Shown: positions 55,240-64,000 of the stretch, in pieces
Layout of the letters: every line of letters starts with the position of its first letter
Numbering within the stretch: the stretch's first letter is position 1
Assembly (NCBI GenBank): GCA_019044685.2
Contig: JAGTXX020000013.1
Location: 310,001-374,000, forward strand
Direction: 5' to 3'
DNA length: 64,000 bases
Source: Nannochloris sp. 'desiccata'
Taxonomy: Eukaryota; Chlorophyta; Trebouxiophyceae; Chlorellales; Chlorellaceae
Translations under genes and position numbers: made by a program
The notes under the pieces: model-generated
What the model was told of the DNA's origin: nothing
Seen by the model: only the letters and a program-made list of their open reading frames with translations
The model's database searches: none

Positions 55240-55691
55240 TTAAACTCTGGAAGGATAAAGCATAACACGGATCTTGCTGCCAATAGCCTGAGAAGGCAAG
55301 TTCTTCCTGAACTTTGCCCTCACAACACCGACACTGCCGTGGGCACGGTTAGCCTTACCCCAGATAACGCGATAGTAGCTACCCTTTCTCTGGACCTTGG
55401 CCTTGTAGATGTATGCAAGGCGCTTTCCAAGATAGAACTCAGTCTCTGCCTTAGACTCCACTCCGTTAATCTTAATAAGAGCGGTGTGGTTCTCCTGGCC
55501 AGCCTTGCTCCTCTTGAATCCCAGGAAGTTACCGGTCACATAAAGTCTGCAAATTGGGATATGAAATATGAGTTCAGCAATATGAGTACGCATAGCTAAG
55601 GACGCTGTTATATGCAACATCAAATAGTTGCTGCCTTCATCGAATTTAGTAAATCATGCAGGGCGGCTTACCTGACGCGCTCGCCACCCAT
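55240..55691 (-). CDS. RPL35A: 60S ribosomal protein eL33 (RPL35A)
   Basis: Two exons (55691-55672 and 55546-55240) join in phase 2, giving 108 aa, the family's normal length. The first exon encodes only MGGERV. The body has the family motifs [43 protein letters not shown] and [27 protein letters not shown], ending RVMLYPSRV. It binds 25S rRNA in the large subunit of cytosolic ribosomes. An intron right after the first few codons is common in ribosomal protein genes. The open frame upstream of exon 2 on this strand is intron sequence. TGTAA on the coding strand follows the stop by about 30 nt. Confidence 0.97.
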
Positions 55692-56440
55692 GGCTGCTAT
55701 ATATCTATTTTATATATAGAACCAAAGTATCTCAACTGCAAATAAAAATAAAAGAACCGACTATCAGCAAAAATGTTCATTTTCTAATTTTCAACCAAGG
55801 TGCCCAACGCCCATATCGTTGTTTGATTAAATTTCATGATGACTGCATCATTGTATATTCCATGTTCTAATCAATTAAAGCTCAAACATGCCAAGCCGCT
55901 CTCCATCCGCCATTTCAAAGCAGCCATCGATGTGATGCCCCCTCTAGCTTCCCTCGCTGTATTTTCCCCAGTCTATACTCTCCCCGGAAATTCTCACCTC
56001 TAAGCAGTCGAGATTGAAGAGGACGGTTCAAGCGAGAAGACCGAGCACTTCAAGTGAACATTAAGCCTGGCGTCCAAGCACCTGGGTCAAGTGGCGAAAT
56101 TCAATTCCATCGAGTATTATTCAGATTGGCAACAGAGGTGCCCTGCCTCATCAAGACGAAAATTGCTTTTATGTAGGAACGCTCGTACGGTATATTCATG
56201 AAGGGTATCGTTCAAGAATCTTCTTGTTTGATTGAAAGCGAGGGATAGGAAGGAGCCATCTAACAAAAATACTCACTTGAAAAGGAGCAGCGACTCCGCT
56301 CTCAACATTCTAGAGATACTTTACAAGGACAGAGCAGTATGGTACAGTACTATATCGACCAAAGTGAACACGATATCACATATTTATCAGAAATTAACGG
56401 AATAGGGATGCATTGTCTACTTATTACTTGAACACGTTTT
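55692..56440. other. 749-bp gene-free stretch between eL33 and ITPK
   Basis: It should hold the eL33 promoter and ITPK 3' UTR, both minus strand; TGTAA on that strand is at 56325-56321. Much of it has higher GC than neighbouring spacers, which made me look for a structured RNA, but I found no tRNA, snRNA, SRP or RNase P consensus. Confidence 0.4.
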
Positions 56441-57851
56441 TTACCGTTTGGAGCTTTGGCTTGTTGCCGATTTCAAGTCCAGAAAGAACTGAACCAACAG
56501 CGCTTCATAATTAGGCAATTTTTCAATTCCAGGGAAATAATTAATATCTATTATATGCACCAACCCTTCTTCAGCGGTACCTGAGCAAGGGTCCACCAAC
56601 CCAGCCTGGTGCGGGGCCGGCGCCACGGGTACAATTAAATCAAAATTAAATAACGAAAGACACAATGCAGTCCTTAATTTCGATGCTATACCTCTCCAAA
56701 GCCACTCTGGGGGTGCAGGAACACCATGTCCGCGGGGGGCAAGATCGTATTTACCCCAAGAACGCGATCGCGGGTAGGCGGACACCCGAGAAACAACTTC
56801 TACATCCGGTGGGGGTATTTTAAATCTTTCTAGCTCTTCTCGTTTCGGGATTGGAGGGCTGGTGCCTACCTCTACCCCTTGCATACTGCCACCCTCCAAA
56901 GATGTAGAAACATCAATGGTATCTATATTATCTCTAAATTGCTCTATTCCTACTACACTTTCTTCTTCCCTTTCATTTGAAGATAGATCGAGCGATGGCC
57001 TCGTCACCATCACCTCGTGATTTCCCAATACATAAACTTTAAATAGACAACCTCCGTGATTTATATACTGCTCAAATAACAGTGGAAGAGCAAGTCCCTC
57101 TGAGGAAAACTCCCCTTGTGTAATTCTAAGCAGCCCAGCGTCGGAATGAATCACAGCAAGAGCATGGGAGCTGGGCCCCCCATCTGCTAAGAGCGCCTTG
57201 ACTATTACTGGAAAGCGTATTCCTGCTTTTAATAATTGAGCTTTTGCAGCGCTAAATGGTGTATTTGCTTCTATTGTAGTATGTTCAGGGGCACAGCATC
57301 GTATCGGTAGCATAGGGGTCCCATTGTTCTCGATATTACGGTTGGTGGGTGGGGGCGGTGGAAAGAACGTTTCACCTGGTGTTTGAAGAGGTACGAGCAT
57401 GGTACCTCTATTACGGAGAACGTAGGTATCCTGTGGCATATCATGAATAGAGACGCGAGGATGGGCCGCAGCATATGCTTCTAGCTCCTCCTCCCATTCT
57501 GTAGAAAATTCGGAAATTGCAAACAAAAGGAAGGTGATTTGGCAAGAGGTGGGGCGAGCAGCATTAATGTGACTGTATTTAAAAACATTTTTACAGCGGC
57601 GTTCCTAGAGCATTTTTAGGAATGCGAGTCTTGTTTCTGTCGTAATAGTGCATACCTCGGCGTCTAATCTTCTGGCAGATGGCATCTAGGTGCCCTTGAT
57701 CCTCCAAGGTAACATTTTCATCGATCACTTTCAGATGAATTCCATGTCCCGCAGCATAGTCGATCAGCTTTTGACTGATATGCTTCTTTGCTTTTTCTGC
57801 TTTTAATGCCATGCCCACAACGAAATGCTGTCCTTCCTTTTCCAACACCAT
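56441..57851 (-). CDS. ITPK: inositol 1,3,4-trisphosphate 5/6-kinase family (ITPK)
   Basis: Two exons (57851-57656, 57498-56441) join in phase 1, giving 417 aa. ITPK is an ATP-grasp kinase making higher inositol phosphates, up to InsP5/InsP6-related species in plants. The N-terminal domain reads FVVGMALKAEKAKKHISQKL then GHLDAICQKI, followed across the splice by EWEEELEAYAAAHPRVSIHD and NRGTML, which fits family positions closely. The ATP-grasp core shows IRFPVIVKALLADGGPSSHALAVIHSD, EQYINHGGCLFKVYVLG and the C-terminal DINYFPGIEKLPNYEALL with the metal-binding Asp/Asn. The middle includes a Glu-rich insertion of unknown role. The first ATG of the open frame lies just before VLEKEG. Confidence 0.9.
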
Positions 57852-58349
57852 CCTGGATTTTTTGTTCACATGCAAGTGTGATCTCGTCTTTGTTGTTGAT
57901 TACATGCAAGATATATATATATATATTCATTTTTAGAATATGTCAATGAGAAAATTCGTCGATCTAGGCTTCCTTAACGCGCCAGTTACGCACAAGTTAG
58001 GGAGGGTGTGCCTCGTCAAGACCGTCCGACGGTCTGTCGGACAGAGGGCCTCAGACTCCGTCAAGATATGATTTGAGAGGTATTATCGCCGATCAAGCTG
58101 CTTAGGTTCTTAATTTGTTTATCATATTTGCACGAGCCAGTGCACACCCTAACTCTAGCTTTAAAAAATAATGCTCTTCTTTAAGGGGCAAAGAAACTTG
58201 ATCGACTTGCCATTTTAATCTAAGAAATTCCAACACTGCTCTAAATATATCTAAACGCATTGCCACCAATGAACTCTAGTTTAAGTCGCGGACCGGCTGT
58301 AGGCCTCCCTCCTTGATTGTATTTCTTGCTGGAATAAGAAGGCAAGACC
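57852..58349. promoter_or_regulatory. divergent 5' region, ITPK / bZIP-like gene, with inverted repeats
   Basis: 498 bp between starts. It contains a (TA)n run at about 57911-57925 and, at 58020-58041, overlapping inverted repeats (GACCGTC-C-GACGGTC, GTCCGAC...GTCGGAC). An 8-bp direct repeat CGTCAAGA sits at 58014-58021 and 58059-58066. A TGACG-like bZIP site was not clearly seen. Confidence 0.4.
58020..58041. repeat. overlapping short inverted repeats (possible hairpin)
   Basis: GACCGTC and GACGGTC flank a single C. The overlapping pair GTCCGAC and GTCGGAC flanks 5 nt, so the DNA can fold two alternative 7-bp stems. The role is unknown and chance is possible. Confidence 0.6.
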
Positions 58350-60001
58350 ATGGAGGAAGACAATCCTCCTTTTCCACTAGGTCAAGCACCCTTATTATCT
58401 AGCCATGATCCGGGTGGTTCAATGGCATATACTCCCGGCATGTCGCTGGTCCCTATCGGCGAAACTCCTACACCTCAGGAGTTGAAAGCTCAGCGAGCTC
58501 AAGCCTACCGCAACCGCTACAACCAAAAGAAAAAAGCTGAAAAGCAGCAATTAGAAGCCCAACTAGAACAAGGCCGTAAAGAACTAGAAAAACTACGTCT
58601 TGAGCAAGTTTCTCTCCAAGATCAAGGCTCGTCTCTCTCTGCAATGGGCTCCTATGCTGCCTGTATGTTGGAAGCTTTAACGCAGGCCAAACAATCTGCA
58701 AGCCAAGCTCTTTCTGCAGGGATGCAGGGCTTAGAACAGGTGCACGACTGGACACGACATCAATATGTTATGCTTCCGAGTGCGATAGAACTGATGACGA
58801 CGACGTTATGGACACCGACAGAAGCACAAATACGCTGGACCTTGCAAACGACAAGAACCGAGGAATACGTGCATGGCCATCAAGTGTTTTTTCATCGAAT
58901 TTCGGAGCTACTACGAGAGGGGCAGCGGAGTCCCGGTGCAGAGAAACGAGTAGAGAAACGGGTAGACACGTTGATGACCCTATGGCTGAAATTTACTATG
59001 ATTTTAATGGAGGAAAGGAAAGAGCATATGGAGCAACATCTCTGTGCAAAACAAGTGCGGGAGTTCAAACGTAAACACAGAGATGCTATAGCTGCTGCCA
59101 CTTCTGCTGCTGCTACTCGAAGCGGGGGCGGTACTAGTGGAGGTGGTAACATACCATCAGCGTCTCATTCAGTGTCAGCAGCGGCAGCTGCAGTAGCGGC
59201 AGCGTGTGAGGTAGAAGAAGAAGAAGAATTAGAAATTGGATACGGTGCAACCGCCTCGGGCAGCAACAGCGGCAGCATTGCGCAGCATCAGATTGCCATT
59301 TTTGGAGCTCAGCCTAATGACCTTGGGTTAAATTTCCCCAGGCTTTCTTTAGAACAAATAGAAGGGCTTAAAATTGAGTGGAAAAAGTTTAAAAAATCTG
59401 TTCAGGGGGCTAGAAAAGATCTGAATCAAGCTGTCGGCGAGGCAACGGCAGCGTTCATTTCAAATATAGATTTTGAAGATGGTAGCTTTGCCCCTGAATC
59501 TTCTGCAGCCATGGCAGAGGTAAGGGTTGTCTTGTTGTCTTTGTCGTATCTCTCGTCCACTCCTTGATAAACTAAAATTTGTGTATATCTTGTATTAAGC
59601 AAATCAATAAAACGATGGACATGGGGTTAACCAACGTTGGTAACTGACGGTGAATTTTTTTCTTTTCATTTTTTTTCATGTAGAGTTATCTGACCACCGT
59701 GGACGCAGCAACTGCCGCTGACGCCTTTGTCAAACGCGAATCCAGAGCATACATGGAACTCTTCATCAAAATTATTCAACTTCTTTCCCCTATGCAGTTA
59801 GCACATCTTAAAACAGCTCCTACTATTCAACCCCTGGTGCCTCATCTACCGCTTGTCTGCCATCTTTTATTGGACGAGGCCAACGCGATGGTCTCTCCTA
59901 CTAACACTACGCCTGAAAATAATGTATCCAGTGGGGATTCTGATGATAAGAATGCTGCTATGGTAGATGTGCCACTTATACAAATGATTAATGATAAATA
60001 A
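58350..60001 (+). CDS. bZIP-like coiled-coil protein, divergent basic region
   Basis: Two exons (58350-59519, 59684-60001) join in phase 0, giving 495 aa. Residues about 45-90 resemble a bZIP: a basic stretch RAQAYRNRYNQKKKAEKQQ runs into a leucine-spaced coil (LEAQLEQGRKELEKLRLEQ). The usual N-x7-R/K spacing in the basic region is not met: Ala sits where Arg is expected, so DNA binding is uncertain. Residues 95-240 are helical and Trp/Met/Gln-rich (RTEEYVHGHQVFFHRISELL, LMTLWLKFTMILMEERKEHM). A Ser/Ala/Gly low-complexity insert follows, and another helical region after the intron (AFVKRESRAYMELFIKIIQLL). I do not recognise the C-terminal domain. A transcription factor is the best but weak guess. 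TGTAA is at 60200-60204. Confidence 0.6.
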
Positions 60002-60353
60002 TAAAGCCTAATTTACGTTTTATTGGCTAGCGATTGGTACTTCTCTCCCTCTCTTTATCGTCAGGTTTTGAGATTTCTCCTAATTAGTTTTCTAACACTC
60101 TTCCTGAGTTATCGATTGTCTGTTTATTTATCGTAAATAATTGTCTTTATTAGATATCTAATATTACTGACAGTAGGGCACATTTTCTGCGCCAGAGGCT
60201 GTAATTGTGTGTGTGTCTCTCTCTCAAAATAAATTTGGCGGTGACGCTGGCAGCGCTCTGTTATATCAAAATATCATTTGCATTTATTCTTCTAGAATCT
60301 TGTAGTAATGTAAACCACAACTACATGATTTATCAGATTTATTTAATGTTAGC
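60002..60353. other. 352-bp spacer
   Basis: Between two plus-strand genes. It contains TGTAA at 60200-60204 (and 60309-60313) and a (GT)n/(CT)n short run near 60208-60225. Confidence 0.45.
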
Positions 60354-62015
60354 ATGGTGGATACAGGAGATGATGTGAGATATATTGCGGATTTAATAAA
60401 TGGCATTGGACCAGATGCAAATGCTCAAAGAGGAAGGGGACCGAGGCGTTCTAGAAGAATGTCGACGCAAGTTAGAGACAATGCCCAAGTAAACGCTGAC
60501 CTCGGCTCTAGAAATAACCGAGGCTCAAGCAATCATCATTTCAATGCCCCCTCGCCCTCCTCTCGAGCCAAGGACGCAGAGGAAGGCAAGTACAACCATC
60601 CTAGTGAAAATTCTACCAACACGGTATACCATTGCGCTACGTGCGATGTGTGGGTTCCTTCCCGTCCAGGTGATTGGGAGGTTCACATTGCCGGCATCCG
60701 TCACCGTCGCCATGTCCTTAGTCTAAGAGAGTACGGAGAACGAGGCCGCCTTGTCCTATCTGCCTTTGAAGGTGACCCTAAACCTGGATATTTCTTGCAT
60801 ATAATTACTGGGAAGGCGTCTGCTGCCGAGTTTGGGCTGGTTCAAGGGGCTAGCAGCAGTGGACACTCCAGAAAACAGCGGCAAGAAGGCAAGAAAAAGG
60901 GTACTCAGCAACAAGATGACCCCCGGTATGCTAGCTTGGTTGCTATGCGTACAGAGGCAATGACTCGTATTTTAGGTATTTATGGTCATGGGCGTATGTA
61001 CACCGCTGGCATTGACAATTTTTTTAACATTCCAGCCCTAGCGTATGCAAAGGAACGAAGTGATGGTCGATTAACGATACCATCGAGGCTCGAACAAATC
61101 GAAGCAGTTAGAAATCTGTTGCACAGTCCTTCTGATTTGATGTACATCGCACACAAGTTGAAGGTAGGGCCACGAAAGCAGGAAGGAAATGCTCAGGGGG
61201 GGGGGCCTGCTCTCGACGCAGGTGCTGTCAATCGCGACCACGACCAACATGCGGCACTGGAAGATTTTCTCTTACCACCCGTAATAGTCCTCGAAATGGA
61301 GTACGGTCAGGAGAGCTCTGATTTTATAGCGGCCTGGTTGTGTAGCCTCCAGTCTTTTGTTCATGCACTGGCCGAAAACCCCGACCAAGTAGTACGGCTG
61401 ATAATAATAATTCGCCGTGATTTTCCGGTACACTTACGAGAAACCGTCAAAAAAAGCTGGGATCGAATTTTGAGTGACATCGAAAACGTTCTTTTGGCCA
61501 AGAATGCAAAATTAGAAGAAATTCGTTTTTACCTTTTTGCGGGCGCTTTTAGAGATCCAATGTATACTCCTCCCGAACCTGATCTTGAAGCCGAGGACGA
61601 ATCCATGATTGATACAATGAACGAAGCCTACCCAAAGTTTGAAAAGAAGGCCAAAGAGACAGCTGCCAATAAACGCTCAGCAATATTGATGTCGCAGCAC
61701 CCTCGTTTAGGACGGTGCAGTGTACTGCAATTGCTTCCTGAGCCAGCTGTACGGCACATAGTCGAAGAAGCGGTCACCAAACGAGGGTGTGTGATTTTTG
61801 TGAAGCGTGTTGATGCTATCCCTCGCTTTAAATACAAGCCAGGTGAGTGGACAGTAAGTGAACGGGAACGAGCAATCTACAATTTTCAACGACCAAGCGA
61901 CACAGAGGATGAAGATCCAAGGAGCGAGGAGGAGGAGGAGGAGGAGGCGGAGGACCAGTACACCTCACACGACGAAGAGTCATTAGATGGTCGATATTCA
62001 GATTACATTAGTTAA
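60354..62015 (+). CDS. 553-aa C2H2-type zinc-finger protein, unknown function
   Basis: An intron-free frame of 553 aa. Near residues 90-122 there is a C-x2-C ... H-x5-H finger (YHCATCDVWVPSRPGDWEVHIAGIRHRRHV), the U1-type spacing found in RNA- and double-stranded-RNA-binding proteins. After it come a basic linker, a helical domain (ALAENPDQVVRLIIIIRRDFPVHLRETVKKSWDRILSD) and a conserved-looking C-terminal region (GRCSVLQLLPEPAVRHIVEEAV, FKYKPGEWTVSERERAIYNF). The tail is strongly acidic (EEEEEEEAEDQ). I do not recognise the domain that holds most of the protein. An RNA-linked role is suggested only by the finger. The intron-free structure is unusual next to its split neighbours. Confidence 0.75.
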   Translation: MVDTGDDVRYIADLINGIGPDANAQRGRGPRRSRRMSTQVRDNAQVNADLGSRNNRGSSNHHFNAPSPSSRAKDAEEGKYNHPSENSTNTVYHCATCDVWVPSRPGDWEVHIAGIRHRRHVLSLREYGERGRLVLSAFEGDPKPGYFLHIITGKASAAEFGLVQGASSSGHSRKQRQEGKKKGTQQQDDPRYASLVAMRTEAMTRILGIYGHGRMYTAGIDNFFNIPALAYAKERSDGRLTIPSRLEQIEAVRNLLHSPSDLMYIAHKLKVGPRKQEGNAQGGGPALDAGAVNRDHDQHAALEDFLLPPVIVLEMEYGQESSDFIAAWLCSLQSFVHALAENPDQVVRLIIIIRRDFPVHLRETVKKSWDRILSDIENVLLAKNAKLEEIRFYLFAGAFRDPMYTPPEPDLEAEDESMIDTMNEAYPKFEKKAKETAANKRSAILMSQHPRLGRCSVLQLLPEPAVRHIVEEAVTKRGCVIFVKRVDAIPRFKYKPGEWTVSERERAIYNFQRPSDTEDEDPRSEEEEEEEAEDQYTSHDEESLDGRYSDYIS

Positions 62016-62154
62016 CATTAAAGATATTGTATTCTACCGCTGCTGAACGCTTTGCATTCTGTGAAATTCATGCTCTATTCTGTTTAAAAAAAAAAAAACT
62101 CGCCTTGCTCTGTACTTGACATTGCTTCTATTCATAGTACAAATACGTACTGAT

Positions 62155-63694
62155 TTAACGAATACCTAATTTCCTTAATTCGAAGCGCACAGCACTTATT
62201 TCTTTATTCAGTACCTCTACCCGCTGTTCTATTTCTTTCTTTCTTTTCCGTTCAGCGACTGTCCTGCCTGCTGTCCCGTTGGGAAACTTGGCAATTTCAG
62301 TTTCTAGAGCGCTTCGTTCTATGTTAAACGTCATGAGGGAATCTTCAAGCTCAGATGTACGCGCGGTCAATGCTTTAGCAGCGTCGAAATGGGAGGCTGG
62401 GGGGTCCTGGCGCTGGAGGGCTAGCGGCCGTGCTGCGGGCGGTGGTTGAGGTGGAGATGGGAGTTGGGAAGTTGCAGGAGGGAGGTTCGCGTTTTGCTCG
62501 ATAGAGGGAGCCGATGGATATACAGCTATATTTTCTTTAATGGCCTTTTGATTCCGGTAATTGCCAACCTTGCTGCTATTACTATCTCTTTCTTTCAATA
62601 ATTGTCTCTCTCCACAAGCGGCGGTGGTGCCGGCAAAGTCGTTGCCCTCATGCACAGCCGCTGATTGCTCAGTAGCAGCCTTCTCTGTGTTCCTTCTTTT
62701 CTCAAAAACATCTACAGTCGCAGTCAAGCTTACTACCTGTCTTTTCAAAGAATCTACCTCCCCAGAGAGTTTCTGATTCTGAAAAATAAGGTCTTCAATT
62801 TTCTTTTCCTTTTCTTCAACAATTTCCGAGGCTGCCGCCCGAGCCTGCACCGCCTCTGATATTAATGCTTCTTTCTGCTTTTTATACGCTTCAAATTCTT
62901 CCGTTTTCCTAATTATAAGAGCTTCTGCTGTTGCTAGGGCAGCAACTGCGTCAGCAGTGTCTCCTCGGACTGTGCTTAAGGCTTTATCTAGCAAGCTCAC
63001 TTGAGCGGTGGTGCTTTCTAATCTGGATTGAAGCGCCGAGTGTTCCTCTAATAACTACATATCTCGAAAATAATATAGAGAACGAGTAAGATAATAATAT
63101 GGCCAATTGAATATATAGCTTCAAAATATTATATAATTATATTTTGCATACCTCATCAAATTTTCGCCGCCAAAGAGCAGTTTCACTTTTCAGCTCTTCT
63201 ACAAGCTTGGTACGTTGCGAATTAACTTCTTCAACCTCTACCATAGTGTTCTGAGCGAGTTTAGCCTCAGCGTAAAGGGCTTTTGATCGCCATTCTGCTT
63301 CTGATGCAGCGTTCTTTTCAGCGGTAGCAGTGGCGGTACTGGAGGCTTTGGTCAGCTCTTCAATTCTGGCTTCTAAATCTTTAATCTTGGCTAACTCCAT
63401 GTTCTCAAGAGATGTCGTAAGATGTTTATGGACACCAGGGCTTTTCCCGGGGGGGAGAGGTGTCTGAGCATGTGCGTGTTTTCTGGGAGAGAGAAGCACT
63501 GCTGGTGGTGTTGGTGTTGTTGTGGAGGCTGTCGGCGGTCTTTGAGAAGAATGTTCAAGGCCTTGTCTCAAAGGTGAGCGAAAAGGGTCAGGGCTTGCTG
63601 GGGGTGAACCGCATAGTGTCAAGGTTGCAGAGCTGTATATGATTGGGCGGTCGCTAGTAGAACGCGGCTGGTTTTCCCCACGGTCTATTATCAT
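62155..63694 (-). CDS. coiled-coil protein, possibly ciliary/centrosomal
   Basis: Two exons (63694-63152, 63054-62155) join in phase 0, giving 480 aa. The N-terminal 90 residues are Pro/Ser/Thr-rich and likely disordered (TASTTTPTPPAVLL). Coils follow (IKDLEARIEELTK; EWRSKALYAEAKLAQNTMVEVEEV; VEEKEKKIEDLIFQNQKLSGEVDSL). A Pro/Gln/Ala-rich linker separates the C-terminal coil MTFNIERSALETEIAKFPNG...ERKRKKEIEQRVEVLNKEIS, ending RKLGIR. The end has the spacing seen in some basal-body and sperm-associated coiled-coil proteins, but I cannot name the family. A possible extra 5' exon lies at 63959-63979. Confidence 0.65.
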
Positions 63695-64000
63695 CTAGTT
63701 TGCTTGCAATTTTTTTAAATAATTAATCCTAACAGGCTGACATAGCAACTAGTGTTGCGAAATTCGTATGCTACGATAACTTCAGCTTTCTGAGAAAATT
63801 ATAATGGTGGCTTTGAATCTTTAGAGGAACATCAAAACAGTGCCAGTTCAAAGAACAGCTGCAGAGCCAATTCAAAAAATCCAGCTGGCAGGTCCGTTGC
63901 AAAGTTATTATCACCCCACCTTCACTGATCAGGACATTAAAATTAATTTAACACTTACTAGGGATAGCGTGTCGATCATGGTTTGGTGAACCTTTGCCAA
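63695..64000. other. right-edge spacer with possible small exon
   Basis: The last 306 bp hold no clear gene. On the minus strand, ATGATCGACACGCTATCCCTA (63979-63959) is followed by a GTAAGTG donor. It could be a first exon joining the coiled-coil gene (MIDTLSL then MIIDRGEN, phase 0 at a TAG acceptor) or a different gene that ends past the window. Confidence 0.3.

Noticed and set aside
55837..55900. Possible C/D-box snoRNA (ATGATGA box)
   Set aside because: No matching D box or terminal stem was found at a suitable distance.
58858..58980. Considered a DOG1 domain following the bZIP-like region
   Set aside because: The helical stretch is Trp/Gln-rich but does not follow the DOG1 pattern I know, so I left it unnamed.
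1..64000. tRNA, rRNA, CRISPR, transposon or viral sequence
   Set aside because: I looked for T-loop GTTCRANNC with a pairing stem, for clustered direct repeats and for transposase- or reverse-transcriptase-like frames, and found none.

Overview
This window is nuclear DNA of a eukaryote, most likely a flagellated unicellular green alga (Viridiplantae, probably a chlorophyte). Four lines of evidence support this. Nearly every gene is split by short GT-AG introns whose phases match. A lumen-type FKBP carries a simple plastid transit peptide with a twin-Arg motif, which fits a primary plastid. The p300/CBP acetyltransferase has the plant layout (TAZ-PHD-HAT-ZZ-TAZ, no bromodomain). An axonemal outer-arm dynein intermediate chain implies motile cilia. 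Many genes also have TGTAA, the chlorophyte polyadenylation signal, shortly after the stop codon. I cannot name the genus.

Layout, left to right. 1-9.8 kb: a MORN-repeat protein cut by the edge (-), an ATC-hydrolase-like protein (-), the EME1 subunit of the MUS81 nuclease (+), a 99-aa membrane protein (-) and a complete four-exon CHD1 remodeller (-). 10.5-18.4 kb: VDAC porin (-), a 138-aa membrane protein with a mitochondrial-type presequence (-), outer-arm dynein IC (+), cytochrome c (-) and NAD-isocitrate dehydrogenase (+). 18.5-31.9 kb: PIF1-like helicase (-), GRIP golgin (-), ATG4 protease (-), a free-standing SRP54 M-domain protein (+), a type II membrane protein (-), a CCoAOMT-like methyltransferase (-) and an inorganic pyrophosphatase (+). 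32-43 kb: an AT-hook/coiled-coil protein with an apparent 1-nt frameshift (+), CDC123 (+), a RAP-domain protein (-), a MaoC dehydratase (+), a plastid FKBP (-) and a dual-specificity phosphatase (+). 43-64 kb: HAC-type acetyltransferase (-), kinesin with a long coiled coil (-), MFS transporter (+), ribosomal protein eL33 (-), ITPK inositol phosphate kinase (-), a bZIP-like protein (+), a C2H2-type zinc-finger protein (+) and a coiled-coil protein (-).

The genes do not form operons. They are ordinary housekeeping genes on both strands, packed at about one per 2 kb, with many divergent pairs sharing 160-500 bp 5' regions and convergent pairs sharing 3' regions. Several serve mitochondria (VDAC, cytochrome c, IDH, probably MaoC), two act on chromatin (CHD1, HAC) and two on genome stability (EME1, PIF1). 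I found no CRISPR array, transposon, tRNA, rRNA or recognisable viral sequence. Exon boundaries were read by eye from splice consensus and checked by phase. Starts that depend on a short upstream exon are the least certain part.
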